DNA from: Candidatus Shapirobacteria bacterium UBA4809
GTDB lineage: Bacteria > Patescibacteriota > Microgenomatia > UBA12405
DNA: 8,353 bases
Direction: 5' to 3'
Assembly (NCBI GenBank): GCA_002402535.1
Contig: DHGB01000043.1
Location: 1 to 8,353 of the forward strand
The position numbers and the translations under genes are program-made. The notes beneath the pieces are model-generated. The model saw only the letters and a program-made list of their open reading frames with translations, was not told where the DNA came from and did not search any database. Of this stretch, positions 1-5,543 are shown one piece after another; the stretch's first letter is position 1; every line of letters begins with the position of its first letter.

Positions 1-56
1 AGGCGAAGAAACATGTGGTTGACGATGTAATAACAAAAGAATATATTGACGAGTAG
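1..56 (+). CDS. C-terminal end of an unidentified upstream gene (partial)
   Basis: Reading from base 3, one plus frame stays open and encodes the 17-residue tail AKKHVVDDVITKEYIDE before a TAG at 54-56. The other two plus frames stop earlier, and an acidic, charged C-terminus is typical of a soluble protein. Only 25 bp separate this stop from the next start codon, so the two genes may be read together, although a promoter for the downstream gene lies inside this tail. The fragment is too short to name a family. Confidence 0.45.
   Translation, partial: AKKHVVDDVITKEYIDE
19..47 (+). promoter_or_regulatory. Promoter of the beta-CASP nuclease gene, inside the upstream gene's end
   Basis: TTGACG at 19-24 (5 of 6 to the sigma-70 -35 consensus) is followed by 17 bp and then TATATT at 42-47 (5 of 6 to the -10 consensus). 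The predicted start is near 54, giving a leader of about 28 nt that is almost all A and U and has no Shine-Dalgarno sequence. The elements lie within the coding tail of the previous gene. Confidence 0.55.
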
Positions 57-81
57 ATATAAAAATAAAAATATTTTTTAA

Positions 82-1545
82 ATGAAAAAAAATCCCGAGA
101 ATTCATTCCCAATAATTTCAATTGAATCTTTTGGAGGAACTGAGGGATTAGTAACTGGATCTTGCCACAGATTAAGCATTAAGAACTCGTTGATACTGGT
201 TGATTACGGACTATTCCAAGGAAGAGACGAAAAATCACACAATGGGGGAATAAACAGAAATTCTGAACCGGTAAAAGATATCGCCAATGGAGTTACCGAT
301 GTTTTAGAAACTCATGTTCATATCGATCATTCCGGAAGATTGCCATTGATTTTTAAAAAAGGTTTTACCCCAAGGATACTAGCCACTAAAGAAACAGCAA
401 TTTTTATGGAACCCATGCTTTATAACTCGGCAAAAATTCAGGAAAATGAGAAATCTTCTCAAAAACTTTATGGAACTAGAGATGTTGATAAAACCTTAAG
501 TCACCTTAAGATAATAAAACCTTTTGAACTAATCCCAATTGGACAGAAACATGACAGGGTAACGGCAGAGTTTTTACTAAACGGTCATGTTATGGGAAGT
601 AGCTCAATTGTGATTAGGGAACATGGAGGGAAAAAAAATATACTATTTACCGGAGATATGGGTAAACCAAATCAATCACTTTGTGGTGGTTATACCAATT
701 TTGTTGATCAATATCCCAATGACCCTATAAATGTAATGGTAGTAGAATCAACAAGTTTTGATAAAGATCCAGTTTCCTTTGAAGAAAAAAGAAAGGGTTT
801 ATTGGCTGCAATTAATGAAGTATGGGAGGGAAAGGGTAATCCGGTTATACCTGCATTATCTTTTCACCGAACGCCAGAAATAATGGAAATGCTTCATAAT
901 TGTCAGGAGAATGGTGACTTACCTGAAGACTGCCAAATAATCATTGATGCTCCTTTGGCAATGGAATTACTTGATACTTTTAAAAAGGAACTTGGATCGA
1001 ACTGTTTATCAAATGGCTATGGAGATGATCCAGAATTTTACAAAACAATTGAAAATAGCATTAATAGATTTAACCTAAAAAACGTAACAATTATCAAAGA
1101 ACATAAGGAGTCGGTAGCCTTTAGCAAAAAAGCTGCAAACAGCAAGGAGAGGCTGATTATAATTGCCAGTGGAGGTATGGGTGGTCACGGGAGGTCAGTA
1201 AATTATACTAGAGGTGAATTTGGAAACAATCCTCGAAATGCCGTCGTTCAAACATGTTTTCAAGTACCAGGAACGGAGGGGGCGAAATTATTAGAAAAAG
1301 GAAGGGTGACTAATGGTAAAAATAAGGGGGCGAGAGTAGTAAAAATTGAGGGATTTACTAGCCATATTAGTGGTTCAGATCAAACTTTTGGGTTTTTAGA
1401 AAGGTTTAATTTGAGCAATCTTGAAAAAGTAATAATTACTCACGGTAAAGATAAGGCAAGAATAACCATGGCAAATGATTTTAAACGAAGGGGGTATGGA
1501 GCGGAAATAATTTTATCAAAAATACATCAAATTATAGAAATATAA
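82..1545 (+). CDS. Beta-CASP family metallo-beta-lactamase-fold RNA nuclease
   Basis: This 487-residue protein has the metal-binding signatures of the metallo-beta-lactamase fold followed by the beta-CASP motifs of RNA-processing nucleases (CPSF73/Ysh1, TTHA0252, RNase J relatives). Visible are H78-x-H80-x-D82-H83, then H169 in a GHVMGSS context, D192 in FTGDMG, and E222 in VVESTSFD (beta-CASP motif A). H428 in GFTSHISG (motif B) and H454 in IITHGKDKAR (motif C) complete the set. All expected zinc ligands are therefore present and the enzyme is probably an active cytoplasmic endo- and/or exoribonuclease. It is somewhat longer than the roughly 430-residue TTHA0252 type and lacks the C-terminal region of RNase J, so it is best called a YSH1-like beta-CASP enzyme rather than RNase J. 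The ATG at 82 has no Shine-Dalgarno sequence. The substrate cannot be read from sequence. Confidence 0.9.
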   Translation: MKKNPENSFPIISIESFGGTEGLVTGSCHRLSIKNSLILVDYGLFQGRDEKSHNGGINRNSEPVKDIANGVTDVLETHVHIDHSGRLPLIFKKGFTPRILATKETAIFMEPMLYNSAKIQENEKSSQKLYGTRDVDKTLSHLKIIKPFELIPIGQKHDRVTAEFLLNGHVMGSSSIVIREHGGKKNILFTGDMGKPNQSLCGGYTNFVDQYPNDPINVMVVESTSFDKDPVSFEEKRKGLLAAINEVWEGKGNPVIPALSFHRTPEIMEMLHNCQENGDLPEDCQIIIDAPLAMELLDTFKKELGSNCLSNGYGDDPEFYKTIENSINRFNLKNVTIIKEHKESVAFSKKAANSKERLIIIASGGMGGHGRSVNYTRGEFGNNPRNAVVQTCFQVPGTEGAKLLEKGRVTNGKNKGARVVKIEGFTSHISGSDQTFGFLERFNLSNLEKVIITHGKDKARITMANDFKRRGYGAEIILSKIHQIIEI

Positions 1546-1546
1546 A

Positions 1547-1575
1547 TTGGGATAATGTGTTAAACAGGTTATAAT
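1547..1575 (+). promoter_or_regulatory. Promoter of the tRNA-Pro gene
   Basis: TTGGGA at 1547-1552 (4 of 6 to TTGACA), a 17-bp spacer, and a perfect TATAAT at 1570-1575 begin 2 bp after the beta-CASP stop codon. The predicted start near 1582 leaves about 19 nt of 5' leader for RNase P to remove. The tRNA therefore appears to have its own promoter rather than depending on read-through. Confidence 0.65.
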
Positions 1576-1600
1576 AGATAGGTTTTTGTGTAATTTAATT

Positions 1601-1677
1601 CGGGGATTGGCGCAATTGGCTAGCGCGCACGCATGGGGTGCGTGAGGTTGCAGGTTCGAATCCTGTATTCCCGACCA
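1601..1677 (+). tRNA. trnP: tRNA-Pro, anticodon GGG
   Basis: A full 77-nt cloverleaf can be folded by hand. The acceptor stem CGGGGAT pairs with ATTCCCG (one G-U), and the D stem is GCGC/GCGC with a GG-containing 9-nt loop. The anticodon stem is CACGC/GCGTG with loop ATGGGGT; the variable loop is 5 nt, and the T stem carries the TTCGAAT loop. Anticodon GGG is at 1635-1637 and reads CCC and CCU. G37 after the anticodon, the C1-G72 pair and discriminator A73 are hallmarks of bacterial tRNA-Pro. The CCA end is encoded. It lies head-on to the acyltransferase gene, with 8 bp between the CCA and that gene's stop and no obvious terminator between. Confidence 0.97.
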
Positions 1678-1685
1678 GAGAAATA

Positions 1686-2528
1686 TTAACCTCGAAAAAG
1701 TAAGAAAAATAGAAAAGAGCGAAGATATAGGACAGCCATTTGGAATCTGGGTAAGGGATAAAAGGGCAGAGACCAGCGATCATAAACATTTTGAAGCTGT
1801 AAAGAAATAAGACGACCGTTATCTCCACTAAAATTATCGGCTGGTATGGAATCCGAAAATTCGATTTTAAATTTTGGAAGAAAATATTTGACGAAAGGAA
1901 AAATTCGGAGAAAATCCCAAATGGAAGTACCACTAACATAAGCCATAACAATTTTGGTTTTTTCGGGATACTTTAGATTTTTAATAATATGCCCAACACC
2001 CGGCAAAAAATCGTGGCCATTTTCAGAACCACCAGCCGGAAAAATAGCCACCAGAGAACCTTCGTCAATTTTTTGAGAGGCCCGAGCAATGCTTTTTAAA
2101 TTTTTTTGATGAGCAATTTCTTTTGAATATTCGGGAATAAAATGGATTTTTTTAAAAAAATGATATTTCCAATCGTTTTTGGCTTTGTCATTAAGACGAT
2201 GAGTGATGTAGACAGGGATAAGATATTTGCCAATTGCCGGCAAAATAGATGAAAGTCCGTGCATGATTACCAAAAAGATTTTGGAGCGGGGAGGAACGGC
2301 AGCCAAAAGCAACAAGACATCAGCTTGGGAAGGATGATTACAAATTAGAAGAACGGGGTCGTTTTTAAGACTTTTTTTAGTTGATTTTGGTATATTTACC
2401 GCAAAGTTACGTGATACTTTTTCTACAATATTTTTAAGGGTGCTTGAAAGACCGTGAACTTTTAAGTTGTGATTGATAGGGCGAAGAATTTTTTTGACAC
2501 CAAAAGTGGTATAGAGTGAACGAGGCAT
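1686..2528 (-). CDS. PlsC-like 1-acylglycerol-3-phosphate acyltransferase family protein
   Basis: This 280-residue protein resembles the lysophosphatidic acid acyltransferase (PlsC/LPLAT) superfamily, which transfers acyl chains to glycerolipid or related acceptors at the inner membrane face. The catalytic HX4D motif is clear as N64-H-P-S-Q-A-D70, preceded by a hydrophobic strand VLLIC. The position of the usual FPEGTRS motif is held by FPAGGSEN at 163-170, so the conserved Glu is replaced by Ala and Thr by Gly. That points to a divergent subfamily or an unusual acceptor. The last 15-20 residues are strongly hydrophobic (FLFFLLF), a possible membrane anchor. The ATG at 2528 is preferred over a GTG three codons upstream because a -10 element lies across that GTG. 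Which lipid it acts on is unknown. Confidence 0.8.
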   Translation of the reverse strand: MPRSLYTTFGVKKILRPINHNLKVHGLSSTLKNIVEKVSRNFAVNIPKSTKKSLKNDPVLLICNHPSQADVLLLLAAVPPRSKIFLVIMHGLSSILPAIGKYLIPVYITHRLNDKAKNDWKYHFFKKIHFIPEYSKEIAHQKNLKSIARASQKIDEGSLVAIFPAGGSENGHDFLPGVGHIIKNLKYPEKTKIVMAYVSGTSIWDFLRIFPFVKYFLPKFKIEFSDSIPADNFSGDNGRLISLQLQNVYDRWSLPFYPLPRFQMAVLYLRSFLFFLLFRG

Positions 2529-2541
2529 GAGTACCACTATA
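2529..2541 (-). promoter_or_regulatory. Extended -10 promoter of the acyltransferase gene, leaderless geometry
   Basis: On the minus strand TGTTATAGT (2544 down to 2536) is an extended -10 box: TG, one base, then TATAGT, 5 of 6 to consensus. A possible -35, TAGAAA, lies 17 bp upstream (4 of 6). Seven bases separate the -10 from the ATG at 2528, so the transcript would begin at or next to the start codon. No Shine-Dalgarno site is present. Confidence 0.5.
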
Positions 2542-2579
2542 ACAAAAATGGAGAAAATTTTCTAATTTGACCCCTTGTA

Positions 2580-2599
2580 TATTCGGGTTTTATTCGGGT
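2580..2599 (+). repeat. Two 9-bp direct repeats TATTCGGGT with 11-bp period
   Basis: TATTCGGGT occurs at 2580-2588 and again at 2591-2599, both perfect, separated by 2 bp. The 11-bp start-to-start distance is about one turn of B-DNA, so both copies present the same face of the helix. The pair fills the region just upstream of, and by one base into, the -10 box TATGAT (2599-2604) of the downstream operon. It could be a tandem operator or activator site; a chance duplication cannot be excluded. Confidence 0.6.
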
Positions 2600-2604
2600 A
2601 TGAT
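2599..2604 (+). promoter_or_regulatory. -10 box of the polymerase operon, leaderless geometry
   Basis: TATGAT (5 of 6 to TATAAT) ends 6 bp before the ATG at 2611, placing the expected transcription start on the first base of the start codon. The best -35 candidate, TTGTAT at 2575-2580 with an 18-bp spacer, matches only 3 of 6. A weak -35 with repeats in the spacer would fit a regulated promoter, but that is inference. Confidence 0.45.
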
Positions 2605-2610
2605 GTGAAC

Positions 2611-2868
2611 ATGAGACAAAAAATAAATGCACCAGTATCAGTAATGATGGATTTTAACCACCGGCAAAATAAGGTCATGCCAACACAAATTCAATGGAAT
2701 AATCGCGATTTTAAAATAGAAACAGTCGGTATGCATTATCAGTTTTTTAAAGGAAAAAAGTTATTTCATGTCTTTTCAGTAAGCTCGGGGGGGATGTTTT
2801 TTAAACTGGTCCTAAACACCGAAAACTTATTTTGGAAATTAAGCGAAGTAGCCGATGAATTCACCTAA
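2611..2868 (+). CDS. Small protein of unknown function encoded with a Y-family polymerase
   Basis: This 85-residue protein is soluble, with no signal peptide or membrane segment. It looks mostly beta-stranded: alternating hydrophobics around W29-N-N-R32-D-F-K-I36, then H53-V-F-S-V, M62-F-F-K-L, and the C-terminal F74-W-K-L-S-E-V-A-D82. The ATG at 2611 is chosen because a -10 box ends 6 bp before it and would exclude the in-frame TTG at 2575. Its 3' end overlaps the polymerase gene by 14 bp if the latter starts at 2855, so the two are almost certainly co-transcribed and perhaps translationally coupled. The W-x-x-R-x-F-x-I strand and terminal W-x-L-x-x-V-x-D pattern recall the small DUF6504 proteins found near ImuB/DinB-type polymerases in actinobacteria. 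That resemblance is from memory and low confidence. No biochemical function can be assigned. Confidence 0.75.
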   Translation: MRQKINAPVSVMMDFNHRQNKVMPTQIQWNNRDFKIETVGMHYQFFKGKKLFHVFSVSSGGMFFKLVLNTENLFWKLSEVADEFT

Positions 2869-4036
2869 AAAAATGCTGGTCGATATCAATTCCTGTTTTG
2901 CCACCATTGAGCAGCAGGCCAATCCCCTACTGCAGGGTAAAGAGGTAGTGGTAGCCGCTTATAAAAGTGAAAGGGGTTGTATTTTAGCGGCCTCGAGAGA
3001 GGCCAAAAAACTGGGGATAAAAACCGGCTGGAGAATAAACGAAGCCCAAAAAATTTGCCCTAATTTAATTGTCCTAACCCCAGATACAGAAAAATACCGC
3101 TTCATTAATAAAAAATTAAAAAAAATATTATTAAAATTTTGTCCTAGAGTACAAACAAAATCAATTGATGAATTTTTTTTAGATTTTGAAGGAATAAACG
3201 ACGACTTAATCGAAATAGGTCTAAAAATAAAAAAAGAAATTAATAAAACTTTAGGAGAGTGGATAACAGTCTCGATTGGAATTGGACCAAATTTATTTTT
3301 GGCTAAAATAGCTTCGAATTTAAAAAAACCAGATGGCCTCGTTAAAATAGACGAAAGTAATTTCTTAGAAATTTATAAAAAATTAAAATTAACTGATTTG
3401 CATGGCATAAACCACAAAACGGCTTATAAACTCGAGCTAAATGGGATAAAAAATCCGGATGATTTCTATTATAAAAGTCAACAGGAGCTTCGAAGTATTT
3501 TTAAATCTATTTGCGGAGACTACTGGTATTTTCGCCTGAGAGGGATAGAAGTGGACGACAAGGAGAAGCCAGTTAAAAAAAGTTTTTCGGCTATTTTTTC
3601 TTTAAAAAATCCGGCTAAAAATAAGGCTGATTTGGCAGGAATATTTTTTCAATTGTGCCTTAAAGTGGGGAAAAGGTGCAATAAACAGAAAATGGGAATT
3701 CGGGGCGTGGCCTGGTGGGCCGGAGGAGAAAATATTAATATTAGTGGTAAGTTACATAAAAAAGAAGAGATGATTAATGGCTGGGAAATCTTTAAGGAAA
3801 TTTATCCCAAGATACCTGAATTCAGAGGCAAGATAAAAAAAGTAGTGGTGGTAATTTATGATTTGCAAAAAAAAGTTTGGCAGAAAAATTTTTTTACAGA
3901 AAAAGAGAAGTTTAGACAAGGAAGTGAAATCGCCGAAAAAATAAATAACAAATACGGGATGGGGACAGTTTTTCCGGGAACAGTTTTGGCAAGCAAAAAA
4001 ATTCCCGATTTTATTGGCTTTGGCAATACAGAATAA
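2855..4036 (+). CDS. dinB: Y-family translesion DNA polymerase (DinB/UmuC family)
   Basis: This 393-residue error-prone polymerase would copy past damaged bases. The three catalytic carboxylates are visible: D10 in VDINSCFATIE, and D105-E106 in KSIDEFFLD. F15 aligns with the steric-gate residue that excludes ribonucleotides. The palm and fingers span roughly residues 5-170; a helix-hairpin-helix-like thumb (LHGINHKTAYKLELNGI) lies near 180-200, and the little-finger domain follows from about 235. The DINS motif is closer to UmuC (DVNS) than to Pol IV (DMDC), but the length fits either. The protein ends in IGFGNTE, and I see no C-terminal beta-clamp motif of the QLxLF type. An in-frame ATG at 2873, 4 bp after the upstream stop, would give a form starting MLVDINS; which is used is unresolved. 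No LexA-type box is visible upstream. Confidence 0.93.
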   Translation: MNSPKKMLVDINSCFATIEQQANPLLQGKEVVVAAYKSERGCILAASREAKKLGIKTGWRINEAQKICPNLIVLTPDTEKYRFINKKLKKILLKFCPRVQTKSIDEFFLDFEGINDDLIEIGLKIKKEINKTLGEWITVSIGIGPNLFLAKIASNLKKPDGLVKIDESNFLEIYKKLKLTDLHGINHKTAYKLELNGIKNPDDFYYKSQQELRSIFKSICGDYWYFRLRGIEVDDKEKPVKKSFSAIFSLKNPAKNKADLAGIFFQLCLKVGKRCNKQKMGIRGVAWWAGGENINISGKLHKKEEMINGWEIFKEIYPKIPEFRGKIKKVVVVIYDLQKKVWQKNFFTEKEKFRQGSEIAEKINNKYGMGTVFPGTVLASKKIPDFIGFGNTE

Positions 4037-4039
4037 AGA

Positions 4040-4048
4040 TGATATTCT
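4040..4048 (+). promoter_or_regulatory. Possible extended -10 just upstream of the exonuclease gene
   Basis: TGATATTCT (TG, one base, then TATTCT, 4 of 6) follows the polymerase stop by 3 bp and ends 9 bp before the ATG at 4058. It could give a second transcript with a leader of only a few bases. Co-transcription from the promoter at 2599 is equally likely, as the gap between the genes is only 21 bp. Confidence 0.25.
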
Positions 4049-4057
4049 ATTAATTCA

Positions 4058-4663
4058 ATGGTGAACGAAGTTATTTTTGATATCGAAACAAAAAAAATTT
4101 TTGATGATATTGAAGGAGATAATCCGGCGGATCTGGGAATTTCAATTGTGTCAATTTATAAAAGAAAGCTGGATGATAATTATAAGGAACTAGAAGGGAA
4201 AATAGAGAGTTTTTTTGAAGCAGATTTTGCCAATATGTGGGCTTTATTTTCAAACGTGGACCGAATTATCGGTTTTAATTCCTTACATTTTGATGTTCCA
4301 GCTCTAGCTCCGCTAGCACCTTATGATTTTAAAAAACTAAAACATTTTGACATTATGGACCATGTTAAAAATTCTCTAGGATTTAGACTTAGTCTCAACG
4401 CTATTGCCACTGAGACTCTGGGCCATACAAAAATTGATAATGGTCTAAATGCGGTTTATTACTGGCAAGAACATAGTAAAGAGTCTCTGGCAAAATTAAA
4501 AAAATATTGTGAAATGGATGTCATTGTCACCAAGGAAATTTACGACTACGGACTTAAAAATAAGCAATTAAAATACAAAGATAAATGGAATACCCCGCGG
4601 GTAATAGAAGTAGATTTTTCCTATCCTAAGGTAGAAGTAGTGCCACAAATGGGATTATTTTAA
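4058..4663 (+). CDS. DEDD-family (DnaQ-like/YprB-like) 3'-5' exonuclease with C-terminal clamp-binding-like motif
   Basis: This 201-residue stand-alone nuclease of the RNase H-like DEDD superfamily would degrade single strands or 3' ends by two-metal catalysis. ExoI is F7-D8-I-E10-T, ExoII is G72-F-N74-S-L-H-F-D79, and ExoIII is Y150-C-E-M-D154-V. This is the D-E-D-D set, with Tyr at the general-base position four residues before the last Asp. The segment GHTKIDNGLNAVYYWQ before ExoIII resembles YprB-type RNase H-like proteins. The protein ends in QMGLF (197-201), a close match to the bacterial sliding-clamp consensus QL(S/D)LF and placed at the extreme C-terminus, where such motifs work. It follows the Y-family polymerase by 21 bp in the same direction. 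A role in DNA repair or replication editing is inferred; an RNA substrate is possible. Confidence 0.85.
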   Translation: MVNEVIFDIETKKIFDDIEGDNPADLGISIVSIYKRKLDDNYKELEGKIESFFEADFANMWALFSNVDRIIGFNSLHFDVPALAPLAPYDFKKLKHFDIMDHVKNSLGFRLSLNAIATETLGHTKIDNGLNAVYYWQEHSKESLAKLKKYCEMDVIVTKEIYDYGLKNKQLKYKDKWNTPRVIEVDFSYPKVEVVPQMGLF

Positions 4664-5523
4664 AGAATTTTACTTTCTATTTCTTTTTCAGATTTATTCA
4701 TCACATACACATCAGCTTTATAATCATCGAGACCGACATATTTGGCCTGGCCGCGAAGAATGGCTTCATAAGAACGACAAGCCCGGCAACCAGACTTGCC
4801 ACCGGGACAATCAAATTTATTAAGTGATTTTTGAAGCTTTATTCTCTTGGCGATTTTTAAAATTTTTTCTTCGGCTTCTTTGAGATCTGGTAATTTTTTG
4901 TGGGTCAACTCATCACTACTGTCGAGATACCAATAGGAAGCAGCGGTAACTTCCCTATTTTGGCAATTTTTAACTAAAAGATGATAGATGGGTAGCTGAA
5001 GAGAATCCTCTCCTTCTTCGTGACGAGAGGTTTTAAAATCGATAATTTCAACACTATCACTGTCTGGATAATATTTAAGCCAATCAATTTTGCCGCATAA
5101 AATTATATTGTCTGTCTCCGACAGCCAATAATAAGGTAAATCCATATTGATTTTAATGGCCAGTTCTCCGAGTGGGCCGGGATTGTTGATAACCCGACGG
5201 ATCATAGCCTCACCTCTTTTTTTGTATTCATATTCAGTGTTTTTATCAAAAAAACCGCCTTTTTCTCCAGAAAACTTTTGCCAGGAGCGCTCAAATTTAT
5301 CAAGCAGGGGCTCTTGAAAACGAAGATCAGTTTTAATTTCTGAAAGAGACTCAATAACTTCGTGAACAGCTTGACCGAGAGCCAGGGGTGGCGACATAAG
5401 CTTGATTTTGTGGCCAGTTTTAGGATCTTTATAAATATTTTTTAAAAAATAAGCCCGGGGACATTCGAGAAAAGTAGAAATAGAAGAATGAGAGACCCAA
5501 AGAGCAGTGTATTTATCGGACAT
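4660..5523 (-). CDS. PD-(D/E)XK nuclease of the RecB/Cas4/AddB type with Fe-S cysteines
   Basis: This 287-residue protein is a single-domain nuclease of the PDDEXK_1 family. Motifs in order are SHSSISTFLECPRAYFLKN (11-29, containing C21), G50-xxx-H54, the D147 of GKIDWLK, D162-F-K164-T, and Q176-LPI-Y180. Three C-terminal cysteines follow as C239-x6-C246-x2-C249. C21 plus these three reproduce the four-cysteine layout that holds a [4Fe-4S] cluster in AddB and Cas4. The protein has no helicase domain, and no cas genes or repeats occur nearby. The likely activity is 5'-3' or flap-type exonuclease or endonuclease on DNA. The ATG at 5523 is chosen over the in-frame ATG at 5532 because a perfect TATAAT overlaps the latter, and over starts further up that would run into the divergent gene. 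Its stop overlaps that of the exonuclease (shared TTAA). Confidence 0.87.
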   Translation of the reverse strand: MSDKYTALWVSHSSISTFLECPRAYFLKNIYKDPKTGHKIKLMSPPLALGQAVHEVIESLSEIKTDLRFQEPLLDKFERSWQKFSGEKGGFFDKNTEYEYKKRGEAMIRRVINNPGPLGELAIKINMDLPYYWLSETDNIILCGKIDWLKYYPDSDSVEIIDFKTSRHEEGEDSLQLPIYHLLVKNCQNREVTAASYWYLDSSDELTHKKLPDLKEAEEKILKIAKRIKLQKSLNKFDCPGGKSGCRACRSYEAILRGQAKYVGLDDYKADVYVMNKSEKEIESKIL

Positions 5524-5530
5524 AAAATTC

Positions 5531-5536
5531 ATTATA
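5531..5536 (-). promoter_or_regulatory. -10 box of the Fe-S nuclease gene (leaderless geometry)
   Basis: Perfect TATAAT on the minus strand (5536 down to 5531), 7 bp before the ATG at 5523. No convincing -35 is seen 16-18 bp upstream, where the sequence is coding for the divergent gene. Its TATA core is shared with the opposing -10 at 5533-5538. Confidence 0.55.
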
Positions 5537-5538
5537 CT
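5533..5538 (+). promoter_or_regulatory. -10 box of the pseudouridine synthase gene (leaderless geometry)
   Basis: TATACT (5 of 6) on the plus strand ends 5 bp before the ATG at 5544. It overlaps the minus-strand TATAAT by 4 bp. No -35 match is visible upstream, inside the nuclease coding region. Confidence 0.5.
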
Positions 5539-5543
5539 ATGCA

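Noticed and set aside
1601..1677. tRNA gene as an integration site for a mobile element
   Set aside because: No integrase, no repeat of the tRNA 3' end elsewhere in the window, and flanking genes look like chromosomal housekeeping genes.
1595..1951. Minus-strand 118-residue ORF ending NTGFEPATSRTPCVRASQ
   Set aside because: Its C-terminus is the antisense translation of the tRNA-Pro gene, a familiar spurious protein, and the rest is an out-of-frame shadow of the acyltransferase gene.
2575..2610. Upstream TTG or GTG starts for the small gene before the polymerase
   Set aside because: They lie within the direct repeats and the -10 box; the ATG at 2611 fits the promoter geometry.
4071..4253. 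60-residue minus ORF opposite the exonuclease gene
   Set aside because: Antisense shadow of a gene with clear catalytic motifs.
4660..5523. Cas4 of a CRISPR system
   Set aside because: The nuclease has a Cas4-like cysteine layout, but there are no CRISPR repeats or other cas genes in the window.
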